NCBI GenBank assembly: GCA_017893485.1
Contig: CM030361.1
Coordinates: forward strand, 140,572,461-140,636,460
DNA: 64,000 bases
Direction of reading: 5' to 3'
Source of the DNA: Hemerocallis citrina
Taxonomy: Eukaryota; Streptophyta; Magnoliopsida; Asparagales; Asphodelaceae
Part shown: one piece after another, positions 12,047-23,409 of the stretch
How the letters are laid out: the number at the start of each line of letters is the position of its first letter
Position numbering within the stretch: the first letter of the stretch is position 1
Translations under genes and position numbers: made by a program
Notes under the pieces: model-generated
Told to the model about the DNA's origin: nothing
Database searches by the model: none
The model's input: only the letters and a program-made list of their open reading frames with translations

Positions 12047-12520
12047 GAAGAAGGGGACGACAAAGTCGAGCCTGAGGTTGAGGTCATCGGCGAGGTCCAG
12101 GGGTCTGTGGTCACCCCACTGGCAATGGTGACCCCTTCAGGGACGTCGGCCCCCACCCAATCTTGCCGCCCCGGGAAAGAGGTCGCGCCCTGACTTCGCT
12201 TGCTTTTCTTTTTTCTTCTGCCTTTTTGAGTTTTTAAGTGTAATGCCTAATCGCGGACTGGCCACCGCTTCATTTTTTGTAATGAATGAAAACATCCTTT
12301 TGGGCTCGACTCCGCGTCTCTCTGTCATAATTTTCCCCAAAAAATTCTTGAAATTTGGCTAAGTGTAGGGATTTGGCTAAGTGTTGAAAATTTGCTGTTT
12401 GCCTCGCTTTCTTTTCAGCTTGCGGAGGTGACTTAAACTGTCAAGCCTACTCGCTCGGGGGAAAGCGCTCGTCCCGAGGTCGGCTTAGGGGTGACGAGAT
12501 TGTGCTTGACGAGGTGCTGA

Positions 12521-13339
12521 GAGCGGCTCTATGAAGTCGAGCTGGGGTTGCGCAGAGCCGTAAGCGAGCGGAACCACCTGCAACTCATCCTGGGTCGGCG
12601 AGACATTGAAATTCGGCGACTGGAGAGCAGGCTCACCGAGATGGCCCCCTTAGGAGAAGATGATGGTTCGTCGACTGCCTTTAGTTACGGCCTGCGGCTC
12701 AAGTGCATCTGCCATACTTTATCGAAAATAACAGCAGAGAGGGATGATCTGCTCTCTGAGATTCGTCACTTGCAAACGGTAGATATGGACTTTCGGATGG
12801 AGGGAGAGGGGTTGACGGCAGAGGTGGCCAAACTGACGGCCGAACGTGACGAGCTGACGGCCGAGGTCAACGCGCTGAAAAGAGCCATGGTGGACAAGAG
12901 CATCGAAGTTACTCACCTCCGCCGTCTTATCGCCAGCCGCTCTGGCGTCCCGAGCTCCGCAATACCTCCTTGCTTCGAGGTCGATGTAAAAGATGACTCT
13001 CTGAGGGAGCGGATCTCAGAGCTGGAGGCGGAGGTGGCTCACCTCAGATCGCGTTCGGGGCCGATCAATGTTAGGAGCACTTCGTGTACTCGTGCAGAGA
13101 GCGAGTGGGGCATTACGTTTTATGAGCTCGCGACCCGTTCGCCCATCGGCCAACCTAGTCCGGGGGATGCACAAAGCGGGTTTGCCATTTCATCGAGCGG
13201 AGCATCCGTCGGGGCGACTGTTAGGAGTAGCGCCGAGGACACGTCTCAGTTCGTCGGTTTGGGGTCGAGTTTCGAAGGCAAACGTCGCCGCCCTCGAGTG
13301 TCCTTGAAGCGGAACATCCCTGCGCCAAGGAGGCATTGA
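12521..13339 (+). CDS. Second antisense frame, coiled-coil protein (partial)
   Basis: The frame is open from 12521 (just after a stop at 12518) to TGA at 13337-13339, with no convincing ATG at its beginning. It may be a 3' exon of the upstream antisense gene, since a pyrimidine tract plus CAG acceptor ends at about 12420. The product is about 270 residues, with long charged helices (ELTAEVNALKRAM..., RERISELEAEVAHLR...) typical of a coiled coil, then a Ser/Gly-rich tail and a basic end (KRRRPRVSLKR). No enzyme motif is seen. A similar coiled-coil frame follows the antisense gene in the second Tat-like element (about 40490-40690). Function unknown. Confidence 0.5.
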   Translation, partial: ERLYEVELGLRRAVSERNHLQLILGRRDIEIRRLESRLTEMAPLGEDDGSSTAFSYGLRLKCICHTLSKITAERDDLLSEIRHLQTVDMDFRMEGEGLTAEVAKLTAERDELTAEVNALKRAMVDKSIEVTHLRRLIASRSGVPSSAIPPCFEVDVKDDSLRERISELEAEVAHLRSRSGPINVRSTSCTRAESEWGITFYELATRSPIGQPSPGDAQSGFAISSSGASVGATVRSSAEDTSQFVGLGSSFEGKRRRPRVSLKRNIPAPRRH

Positions 13340-13719
13340 AGATCTTGTTTTTGAGGCCTTTGTATTTAGTCTAAGCGTAACAAGCCAGCATTGTAATCTT
13401 TGCTTTTAATGCCTTGTAATCTGGTTGTAAGGAAGAGTCGTCTTGTATTGTTTCCCCACTCTTAATGATGTTCCTTTCTTAGACTTACGCATTTTTAGTG
13501 GCCCTGTGTGGTTATTTTGTTTGTGACTGTCCTCATCGTGCCGAGGTCCCCGAGCTGGTCTTCCGCTTGTTTGGGGGTCAGCGTTATGAGCATTCGGCAA
13601 AGGGTGCCGAGCTCTGCTTCGGTCATTTAATCTCGCGAATTTGTAAGATGAGTGAGCCTTATGCAACAGAGGGGTAGCCTCCACTTCTGCCTGTCGCTCC
13701 CGAAGGCCTTTCTTCTTGC

Positions 13720-14580
13720 TTGCTGAAGAGCGAGTTTGCGAAGCAAGGCCGAGCCAAGTATTGGACCGGGAACTATCGTTGGAGTTGTTCAACGGTTGTG
13801 GGAGCAATTCCGAATGGCGAACTACTTCTAGCTCGCTTAAGAGCGAGCTTGCGAAGTAGAATCGAACCAAGTTTTGGACTCCGAAACCATCGTTAGAGTT
13901 GTTCAAAGGTTATGGGAGAAATTCCGAATGGCGAACTACTCCTAGCTCGCTTAAGAGCGAGCTTGCGAAGTAGAATCGAGCCAAGTGTTGGACTCCGAAC
14001 CATCGTTAGAGTTATTTAATGGTTGTGGGAGCAATTCCGAATGGTGACCCACTCCTAGCTCGCTTAAGAGCGAGCTTGCGGAGTAAACTCGAACCAAGTG
14101 TTAGACTCTAAAGCCATCGTTAGAGTTGTTCAACGGTTGTGGGAGCAATTCCGAATGGTGAACTACTTATAACTCGCTTAGGAGAGAGCTTGCGAAGTAG
14201 AATCGAACCAAGTGTTGGACTCCGAACTATCGTTAGAGTTATTCAACGGTTGTGGGAGCAATTCCGAATGGCGAACTACTTCTAGCTCGCTTAAGAGCGA
14301 GCTTGCGAAGTAGAATCAAGCCAAGTGTTGGACTCCGAACCATCGTTAGAGTTATTCAACGGTTAAGGGAGCAATTCCGAATGGCGAACTACTTCTAGCT
14401 CGCTTAAGAGCGAGCTTGTGAAGTAGAATCGAGCCAAGTGTTGGACTCCGAACCATCGTTAGAGTTATTCAACGGTTGTGGGAGCAATTCCGAATGGCGA
14501 TCCACTCCTAGCCCGCTTAAGAGCGAGCTTGCAGAGTGCAATCGAACCAAGTGTTAGACTCCAAAACCATCGTTAGAGTG
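13720..14580 (+). repeat. Tandem array, 113-114-bp unit with a perfect hairpin
   Basis: About seven and a half units. Each contains GCTCGCT-TAAG-AGCGAGC, an inverted repeat with 7-bp arms and a 4-base loop (13831, 13945, 14058, 14285, 14398; degenerate at 14171 and 14511). The array sits between the 3' ends of the antisense genes (plus strand) and of pol (minus strand). Confidence 0.9.
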
Positions 14581-14751
14581 AAGAGTAAAGGCAGAGAGAT
14601 GCAAGCAATTTTACAAGAAATAATAAAAAAAACTTTCTTTATTGATGACTAATTGTCGGCTGCTTCTAAAGTTGCGAGCCGTCATTACAAGAGAGAAATA
14701 AAGGAAAAAATACAAGTAAAAGGAGAAAAACGGTTCGACATCCCAGAATAC
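14581..14751 (-). other. Pol 3' flank
   Basis: The minus strand carries AATAAAGAAAG near 14630, a plausible polyadenylation signal for gag-pol. No coding sequence is seen. Confidence 0.4.
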
Positions 14752-15934
14752 TTAGAGAGGCGTTAGTGCTCTCTCTTGGTATTTCAAGAGATGGTCGGCA
14801 TTCCACGTCCTGAGGATCTCCCTGCCTTCGAGGTCTTCTAATCTATATGTTCCGGGGTGAACTACTTTGGCAATCTTATAGGGTCCCTCCCAATTTGGAG
14901 CAAGTTTGCTCTTCTGACCAGGAAAAGAGATGGCTAACTTTCTGAGGACCAAGTCCCCTTCTTTGAGATTGGTAGGACGGACTCTCTTATTATATGCCAA
15001 CTCGATCCTTCTCCGGTAGCTTTGTTGACGAATGGCAGCTCTTTCACGGATCTCGTCAATTAAGTCTAGATTTGCTCGGAGCTCTCTGGCATTTTGTTCT
15101 TCTTCATAAGCCGTTAGACAATGAGAGGGTATACCAACTTCTAGGGGATCATAGCTTCGGACCTGTAGGTGAGATTGAATGGGGACTCTCTTGTGGGGGT
15201 CCGTTTTGTGGTGCGGTAGTTCCACAACACGTTGGGGAGCTGATCGACCCATAAGCCTTTGGAACATTTATCCAACCTCTTCTTAATGCCGGAGAGGATT
15301 TGTCGGTTAGTATTCTCCACTTGGCCATTCGACTGTGGATGGGAAATGGAGGAGAATCGGTGTTAGATGGCGAGGTCTTCACATAGAGCTCGGAAGGCAG
15401 ACCCAGTAAACTGGGTTCCGTTGTCTGTTATGAGGACCCAAGGGACATCGAATTGGCAGATTACGTTCTTCCAGAAGAACTGAAGAACCTTGTTCTCGGT
15501 GATCGTGGCCAAGGGCTCGGTCTCTATCCACTTTGAGAAGTAGTCGATTGCCACGACTAAGAATTTGAACTGGCCAGGAGCTGGTGGGAATGACCCTAGT
15601 AGATCCATCCCCCACATTGCGAAAGGGATTGGACTTGATAGGGAAGTGTGTAACACCCCGCCCCAATACTCAGACAATTTTAATATTTTTAGAAATACAA
15701 ATTAAATACTATGTAGTACAACTGCCCACCACAGGCTGCCTCTCAAAAGGTGGTTACCGAATTGGTGACTCTTGATCATAGGCAATAGTATTTATACTCA
15801 AATTATCTTTGTATATTCCCGATATGGGACTATATTTCTGGGGTATTACAAAGTGAGTGGAGCTTGTGGGAGGCGACGGATGTTGGAGTACTTCTGACAC
15901 GAGCTGCATTGCCGAACGTGCCGTTCGGCGTCCT
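14752..15934 (-). pseudogene. Tat integrase, broken
   Basis: Integrase inserts the cDNA into the host chromosome. Read from 15934 downwards on the minus strand: the second half of the HHCC zinc finger (RQCSSCQKY near 15900), the 202-bp insert, then the catalytic core with AIDYFSKWIE (first Asp, near 15555), LITDNGTQF (second Asp, near 15430) and, in another frame, HPQSNGQVEN (Glu, near 15325), and the C-terminal part ending KYQERALTPL. No chromodomain is visible, as expected outside chromoviruses. Breaks are an in-frame stop at about 15363 and frameshifts between about 15360 and 15260. The N-terminal zinc-finger half lies across the large solo LTR at 23413-23500. Confidence 0.88.
15649..15850. 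mobile_element. 202-bp LTR-like insert with TSD AAGTG
   Basis: The insert begins TGTAACACCCCG and ends GGGGTATTACA, flanked by AAGTG at 15644-15648 and 15851-15855. It splits the integrase between zinc finger and core. It holds no coding capacity and looks like a solo LTR of a very small (TRIM-like) element. A diverged reverse copy of its core lies at about 30975-31100, sharing CCACCACAG, AAGGTGGTTA and CCGATATGGGA. Confidence 0.9.
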
Positions 15935-17519
15935 TGTAATATCCCGGACGGATATTACATTATATAAATTATTATTTTATTATTATCTTATTATTATTTT
16001 GTTTTAATTCCAAAATCGAATTATTTTGGTGATTTTCACCCGGTTTGTTCATAGACATTATCTGTACCCATATACCGGTCAGTATACATCCGTATTGTAT
16101 CAAATTGATACCGTGATCTTCCGAACTAATAATAGAATTTGTTTTATTATTATTTCTGAGATTAAATTATTTTTATACGGATTATGCGAAGATTTTCGGT
16201 ATACATACATATATGCGTACATACGTGTAGTATGTCGATTAGTACATTATACAAAGTATGTGGTATGTATTTTATGGATAAAATTGTTCTCCTTGTCATG
16301 ACAATCCTAATTAGATAGTTAAGATTATAGGAGAATTAAACATAGGATTAAGATAAGAGAATTAGGAGGTATTCTTCTAGAAACCTACACCTCCACCACA
16401 TCACACCTCCACCACACCATACCTCCACCACACCAAGCCTCCCTAGGCAAAACCGGCCCCTCTTTTGTGGGGGGCAGGGGGGGGGGGGAGGGGTTGTGCA
16501 AATTTGTGCATGCACATTTGCACTCTCCACCCTTTTTTCCACCTATAAATACCCCCTTCCTCCACCTTGGTCTCATTTTTTAGCAAGACAAAAAGAAGGA
16601 AAGGAAAAGAAAGAGAGAACCATTCTAACTTGAGAGTTTTCTTTGTAGGTTTAGAAGTTTCCTAGGAGCTAAGGGGAAGGAGAAGTGTAGCAAGCTAGTT
16701 CTTCCATCAAGAAGATTAAGGTGGGGGTTCTCCACCTTCTTTTGTTTGTTTGAATTGTTGTTTTGGTTTCTTCTTCTTCTCACCTTCCTTGTTTTGTTTT
16801 CCTTTGTTCTTTTGGGGTGTTTATTTGTGATAGTGTTGTTGTATGTTGTGGATGGTTAAAAGTAATAACCACATGAAAAAGAAATGTGATAAGTAGTAGT
16901 AATAAACATAAAGATGGGATCCTTGTAGTAGTAGTGGTTGTTTTTGTGTTTATTAATTGTACTAAAATGACATATGCATATGGACTTTGTACATACAACC
17001 ATTTGGGGTTGTAGGACGTGAATGTGGACTCATATATAAGCATATGGACTTGTGTACAACCATTTTTGGTTGTAGAACATACACTTGAACTTTGGACTAA
17101 AGAACATGCATATATTTGGTGGAACCAAAATGGAGGACTCCTTACTTATTTTATTGTTGTTATTTTCTTTTATAAATCTTAAGTAAAAGAGAACCCACTT
17201 CTAGATGCTAATTCTAGTATGAAAAAGATCTAAGTTGTTAGTTGTAGAATGATTAAAAAGATTTTTTTATGTTCACTAATAATAATGAGAAATAGATGCT
17301 AATAAAGATTTTAGTAAATGTTTTAGTAGTAGATGTTTCATGTTTAAATAAAGATTTTAGTAGATGCTCATGGTAGTAGTAGTAGATGTGTATGTTTCAA
17401 ATAAAATAGTAGTAGTAGATGTTAAAATGAAGTAGTTGTAGATGTTTATGTTATGTAAAATTTTAGTAGATGCTTATGGTTAAAATAAAGTAGTAGTAGA
17501 TGGTTGTAGGTAAGTTAGT

Positions 17520-18480
17520 AAGTATCATGCTCATGCTAAAGTAGTAAATGACCATGCTTAACCATTGTTCATGCTAAGTTAGTAAATGACCATGCTTAAA
17601 TATTGTTCATGCTAAGTTAGTAGATGACCATGCTTAATTATTATTCATGCTAAGTTAGTAGGTATTCATGCTTAATTGTAGCAATTACATGTTATGTTCA
17701 ATCCATGTTTAGATTGTTGTAGGATTATTGTTTAATTACCTACTATGCTTAGAATGTTGTAGGAAAGTATAATCCATGCTTAGATTGTTGTAGGATTATT
17801 ATTTAATTACCTACCATGCTTAGATTGTTGTAGGAAAGTATAATCCATGCTTAGGTTGTTGTAGGATTATTGTTTAATTACCTACCATGCTTAGAATGTT
17901 GTAGGAAAGTATAATCCATGTTTAGATTATTGTAGGATTATTGTTTAATTACCTACCATGTTTAGATTGTTGTAGGAAAGTATAATCCATGTTTAGATTG
18001 TTGTAGGATTATTGTTTAAATACCTACCATACTTAGATTATTGTAGGAAAGTATAATCCATGCTTAGATTGTTGTAGGATTATTATTTAATTACCTGCCA
18101 TGCTTAGATTGTTGTAGGAAAGTATAATCCATGCTTAGGTTGTTGTAGGATTATTGTTTAATTACCTACCATGCTTAAATTGTTGTAGGAAAGTATAATC
18201 CATGTTTAGATTGTTGTAGGATTATTGTTTAATTACCTACCATACTTAGATTGTTGTAGGAAAGTACAATCCATGCTTAGATTGTTGTAGGATTATTATT
18301 TAATTACCTACCATGCTTAGATTGTTGTAGGAAAGTATAATCCATGCTTAGGTTGTTGTAGGACTATTGTTTAATTACCTACCATGCTTAGATTGTTGTA
18401 GGAAAGTATAACCCATGCTTAGGAATGTGTAGGATTGATGTTGAATTACCTACCATGCCTAGGACCGTTGTAGGAATTGT
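17520..18480 (+). repeat. 71-bp minisatellite inside the large LTR
   Basis: From about 17700 the unit GTATAATCCATGCTTAGATT...ATTACCTACCATGC repeats about ten times with a 71-bp period. Each unit itself contains two copies of TGCTTAGATTGTTGTAGGA. It is preceded by shorter CATGCTAAGTTAGTA repeats at 17520-17680. It is AT-rich and non-coding. Confidence 0.9.
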
Positions 18481-19499
18481 TAAGGTTGCATACCATGCTA
18501 AATTATTAGTACTCATGCTAAGTTGTAGCAATTAACCATGCTTAAAGTAGTAAGAGATATCCATGCTTAAATCTAGTAGCTATTCATGCTTCAACTTATA
18601 GTGGATTCCTACGTAGGTTGTATCCATGCTTGTAGTTAAAGTGTATAGCAAAGAGATTAATCGTGTTGTAGTTATTGTAATAACTATCACGTTGTGGTTG
18701 TAATATTAACTATCGCGTTGTAGTCATAGCATTAGTAAGGAACTATTATGTTATCGTAAATCGTGCTAGTAGAGAACTAGCATGATGTAGATTGTAACGT
18801 TAGTGGAGAACAAATCATGTTGTAGTTGCAATATTAAGTTGCGAGGTCGTTCTAGCTAATCCCCTAGAAGGAACTCATGTTGAGATTGCTTAGTCGTTCT
18901 AGATTCAAGAGCCATGCATGCTTGAATGGTATATTGTAGCTTCATATATAAAAGTTGTTAGGTCGTTTTGGGCTTCGCATTGGTAGAATGCCTGTTTTAG
19001 GCTGTTAGTAGATTCTTCTGTTGCTTCTAATAATAGAAGATTAAGGTTGCTAGTAAGCACGTTTGGTTTCTTCTAGGTTTGATTACCTGTATGGTTGTTT
19101 TGTATGTAGTCATCTCATACGTGGCTCACCTAGGCCGTATGTAACGGTTGGTCTCATACGTAGCTTAATTGGCTCGTATGTAGGTATTGTAGGCTGTGAG
19201 TAGATCCGATGAGATCTTGAGAAGTCTAGGTTAAGACAGGTTAATTGTGGCACTCTTTAGAAGAGGGACGCGTATGGTGCTTTTCATGCCGAGTTGGAAG
19301 CACAGTGCCGTGTCTCGCTTGTTTGGTTAGAAGAGAAACACGTACAGTGCTTATGCCGAGTTGGAAGCACAGCGCCGTGTCTCACTTGTTTGGTTAGAAG
19401 AGGGACACATACGGTGCTTTTCATGTCGAGTTGAAAACACAGTGGTATGTTCCGCTTGTTGGTTAAGGGTTAGTGACATCGTTAGGGTAGTAACAGTTA

Positions 19500-22344
19500 T
19501 GTAATACCCCGATTTTTCTTAATACTTAAAGATTATTTATTTATTTTTATATGGTGTGCTTGTATAGCTTGTTATCTATTATTTTCTCCATGATGAATAA
19601 AGTATATTGTTTCCTATAAAGTATTTTCCTTAAAGCCCAATGTTAATTTGTTTATTTTCTCTTTTAAAATATTTATTTTGGCCCAAATGAACTTAAGCCC
19701 GTAAAGTTACCCTTTTATTTATTTAATTCCTACAACTTGTATGTGTAGCATCTTTTCTTTTATATTATTCCGGGTATTGATGTACTATTTATTGTAGTGG
19801 AGTTTGTGTGTACACGTGCACTCCATGTACACGTGCACAAGGCACAAGCTTGGCCGGTTTGTGGAGTAATGGACTAGGGTCATGGGTGGTTACTTTTGGG
19901 GTGTGGGTAGTTTCTCAAACTCCCGATTGCATCCTATCCCTTGATCTGCAACTCCCCTATTAATCTTAGCCATCTATTCTATCAATTTCCTAGTATAAAT
20001 ACCCCTCCTATTTCCCTATCTCTTTTACACTAAAATTTTCTAAGATTACTATTACAAGAGAGTATTTGTGAGTTTGTGTGGGAGCTTTTCTGTGGAGACA
20101 AGCAGCATTGCTGAGGAGCTCGGTGTGGAGCAAAGGAGCAAGAAGGCGTTCTCTACTTTGAGGAGTTTTTGCGGGATTTGGTTATTTCTTCATATAAGGT
20201 GGGTGTTTCTCAGGACTTCTAATGTAGGAATGATACTATAATTGTTATGAGTGATACCATGTTACAAAAAGTGAATTGAATGCAGTAGAAATTGCTTGAA
20301 CATGCTATTAATAATGAGAACGAGACTGTCGGTACAGTCGACTGCCATGTGAGCCAGCCGACTGGTACGAGACACTATTTCTTATAATGTGCTGATAAAC
20401 ATGTGTGTGAATAGACATGATGGTGTGATTATTAAATGTATATTTTCCCTATGACACACATGATGGAGGGAAGGTAAATGAATGAAAGGAACTAATGGTG
20501 ATTAATAACTTAGAATTGTCGGGGCAGTCGACCGATGTCGTGTTAAGTCGACTGGTGCTCCAATCTGATTATGACTGTTTGGAAATTCCATGAATTAAGA
20601 TATTCTATTTATGTAGACCTAGTATGATGACTTGGGATTCATATCTTCATGATCGTAAGAAAGTGTGAGCAATGTGAATGCATGTTTTAAAGTATTTTTC
20701 TCTAAAGAAAAGAGCATGTTCGTAACTTGAAAATTCATGTTGTAATGTTACCAAACGATAAGAGACTCTGTCTAGGAAACATGAATTTATGTATACTGTT
20801 AATTGACATCATGATGCGAGTGCATGTAAGAACTGTAGATGATCTCCTTAAATTGAAAATGGATCTGTCCAGTCGACCGAATGCGTGTAGCAAGTCGACT
20901 GATCTGGACATAGAATTGTGTTGTTGAAATCTCCAGAACAGACGACTGATCGATGAACAGTCGACTGTCACGAGAACAATATTGTGGACATGAAAAGTGC
21001 GGGACAGTCGACTATCCCGAGTATTTATGAATGATCCTGTATGTGACTGTATGAGTCGACTGGTGTTCTTCCAAGTCGACTGTACAGAGTGGACTTTGAT
21101 ATTTGAATTCATGTTATTTACTGTTGGTAATTGTGAACTGTATGACAATAATCGATGGACTCTGTTTATGGCTGTATGAATTATATAAATGAATCGTAGA
21201 TGAGAATTGAGAATTAAATGAACATATGAGATGTGAAATCATGACAAGAAAGTCTGTGAGACTCTAAAATGAATTATGAGCTGATGATGCTCAATTGGAT
21301 ATTGTGAATTTGAAATTGAACGAAAGAGTAGCTAAGTCTCCCCGGCAGTGAAATGAAATGATATTGAGAAATAGACCAAGGTTGGTCATGTGAAATGAAA
21401 TGATAAGTCCGGTTGATGGAGAGGCTAACTCTAGAGCTTGATTTTTATTCATGATTCTAATCAAATTAATACATAGTGTGGAGGTGATGAAGGTGAGAGA
21501 AAAACATGAGTATGAGAGCTAGGGTACGGTGCGGGTGTGTGAGCCGCAGAATGCATGCTTGATGAGTCAAGACATGGCGCGGGCACAACTCAGTAATGAT
21601 CGGACTCTAGTCATGCTTATGGGATGCTTTGGTGACTGCAAGAGGATTGTGTTCAGGGAGGAGGCTGAATTGTCGCAGAATGCATGCTTGACGAGTCAAG
21701 ACATGGCGCGAAATTCTACTCCAGGGGCCAGGATACATGCTTGTACTCATAGAATCATCTAGGATACTCATTGAATTTACAGAAGTAGAGTAAGTCATGG
21801 CGGGGGATTGAACCCTACAAAAATGAAGAACGAATAAGAGGCTTGCCCTCGAACCTATGTAGAATGGGATGCATAGAATTCGAACAAGTGTGCATTAGTG
21901 TCATGTGAAAATGAAATAATTGCATTAAGGATTAAGTGCACAATCACGACACGACATCATTAAAAGTTTCCTTTTTATTTTACATGCTTATTATGAACAA
22001 GATTGTGATGATTGTTAAGAAATGAGATTCATTATACTGTTTCTGGCATAGAGAGGATGGCCATGTATAATTATCGTCGGTTGAATAAACTGACGTACCC
22101 ACAGTTTTGTATGCAGGATGAATTACATGTAAAGAGGAATGGATGCATAAAGATCTCATTATGTTGTTGTTCATTTATGTAAATGTTGTATATTTTGCTT
22201 CCGCTGTGTAAATTTAAATGTAAGATGTTGTAACTCTGATGTAAAAAGAAAAGTTTGAATTTCCTTGTAAAATTGTACTCGAGAAAAGTGAAAAGATCCT
22301 GAAGAACATCTCGAATTCAGTAATTCGGAATTCGGGGCGTTACA
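19500..22344 (+). mobile_element. 2.8-kb solo LTR with TSD AGTTA
   Basis: It begins TGTAATACCCCG, ends GGGGCGTTACA, and is flanked by AGTTA at 19495-19499 and 22345-22349. A TATA box (TATAAATA) is at 19994. It carries paired GTCGAC motifs (about 20335-21080) and a short internal duplication around CAGAATGCATGCTTGA (21547, 21677). A 77-residue frame at 21529-21762 is shared with the reverse copy at 1-2647, but only because the copies are young. It lies inside the larger LTR 15935-23409. Confidence 0.95.
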
Positions 22345-23409
22345 AGTTACTTAACCATTTTTATCTATAAATTGTCAAAGGGTGAGAGTTGGTGTCAGAG
22401 GTGATACCCTATAATCCAACCTCTCCTATAGGCAGACACTAGGTGGTGTTATCGGGATGTATTCCCCTGTCAAAGGGATACGAGCGGTTCCTTTTCATGA
22501 CAAGTTAGGAGCACGGGTTTCGTATCTTGATTGTTAATTCCTGAATGTACCATGATAAGAACGAGAGGGTTCCTAGGGAAATAGACCCTACGATCCCGGC
22601 AGGTTCTATGCCTTTTCATGACGAGTTGAGAGCACGGAAGAAGGTTGACAAGTATCTTGTAGTTCGTGTTGGCTTTTGGTGTGAGGTCCGGTACGCCGGG
22701 CAACAGTCACCAGTCATGTAGTACCATGTCAGGAACATGATGGGTACAAAAGTAGAATTCATGACGTGGGTTCAAATCCCTATATGGAGAAAACGGCTTG
22801 AGATGGGACGTATGTAGTATGGGATGCATACTGTTCCGGAGACTTGCTTGCATTAGAATAAGAGCATCTTAGCTTAGTTAATATTATATTAGATTCTAGT
22901 CATAGCACTCACGAACACTTCAACTGCACCGACACAATTGTCATGTTTCTGTATATTGTTTTGGGAGATTCGCTGCTATGTTATCAGCCTTAAAGCGTCA
23001 ATGAATACTGACGTCCACACTTCAATAGGTACTGGATCGCAGAAGTACAGGTGCGAGATTCAAGAGGACTCAAGGCAAAGAAGCGAGAAGTCGATATCTT
23101 TTTAAGTTCCGCTGTAATATTTACGTTGATTATCTACTAGTTGAGAAGTACCCAAGTGAGAATTACCAAGTGTTGTTCTTCATTCATTGTACTCTGATGT
23201 AATTTGTTGAAAGGGTAATACTTGGGATTGTAAAGGTATTATAGTAACACTATTATGTATTGCAGTTGTATAACATTCAGACCTGTAATACATTGGGTGT
23301 TGAATAAAAAGTTTTAAATTATCCTGTTTTTCTGTGTATTGTGACTAATTGAAGAAAAGATTCTGGCTCGTGTCACGGTTTTCCAGTATAAGGAAATCGG
23401 GGCGCTACA

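Larger units (their letters stand above)
15935..23409 (+). mobile_element. Very large solo LTR (about 4.6 kb without the nested LTR)
   Basis: It begins TGTAATATCCCGG and ends CGGGGCGCTACA, flanked by GTCCT (15930-15934) and ATCCT (23410-23414), a TSD with one mismatch. It interrupts the integrase zinc finger. A TATA box (CTATAAATACCCCC) is at about 16543. No protein domain is found, so it is taken as a solo LTR rather than a full element. Contents are short GTAGTAGTAGATG repeats (17330-17510), a minisatellite to 18480, three copies of a roughly 65-bp repeat at 19255-19460, and the nested LTR. The termini resemble Tekay/Del-type LTRs (inference). Confidence 0.82.

Noticed and set aside
13406..14580. 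CRISPR-like regularly spaced palindromes
   Set aside because: The units are contiguous 113-bp tandem repeats without unique spacers, in a plant retrotransposon.
21529..21762. 77-residue frame conserved between two loci (21529-21762 and 364-597)
   Set aside because: It lies inside two young copies of the same LTR, contains an internal repeat, has no ATG at its start, and its conservation follows from recent common origin.
15935..23409. A complete retrotransposon rather than a solo LTR
   Set aside because: No repeated LTR pair, primer site, or protein motif was found inside apart from the nested LTR.
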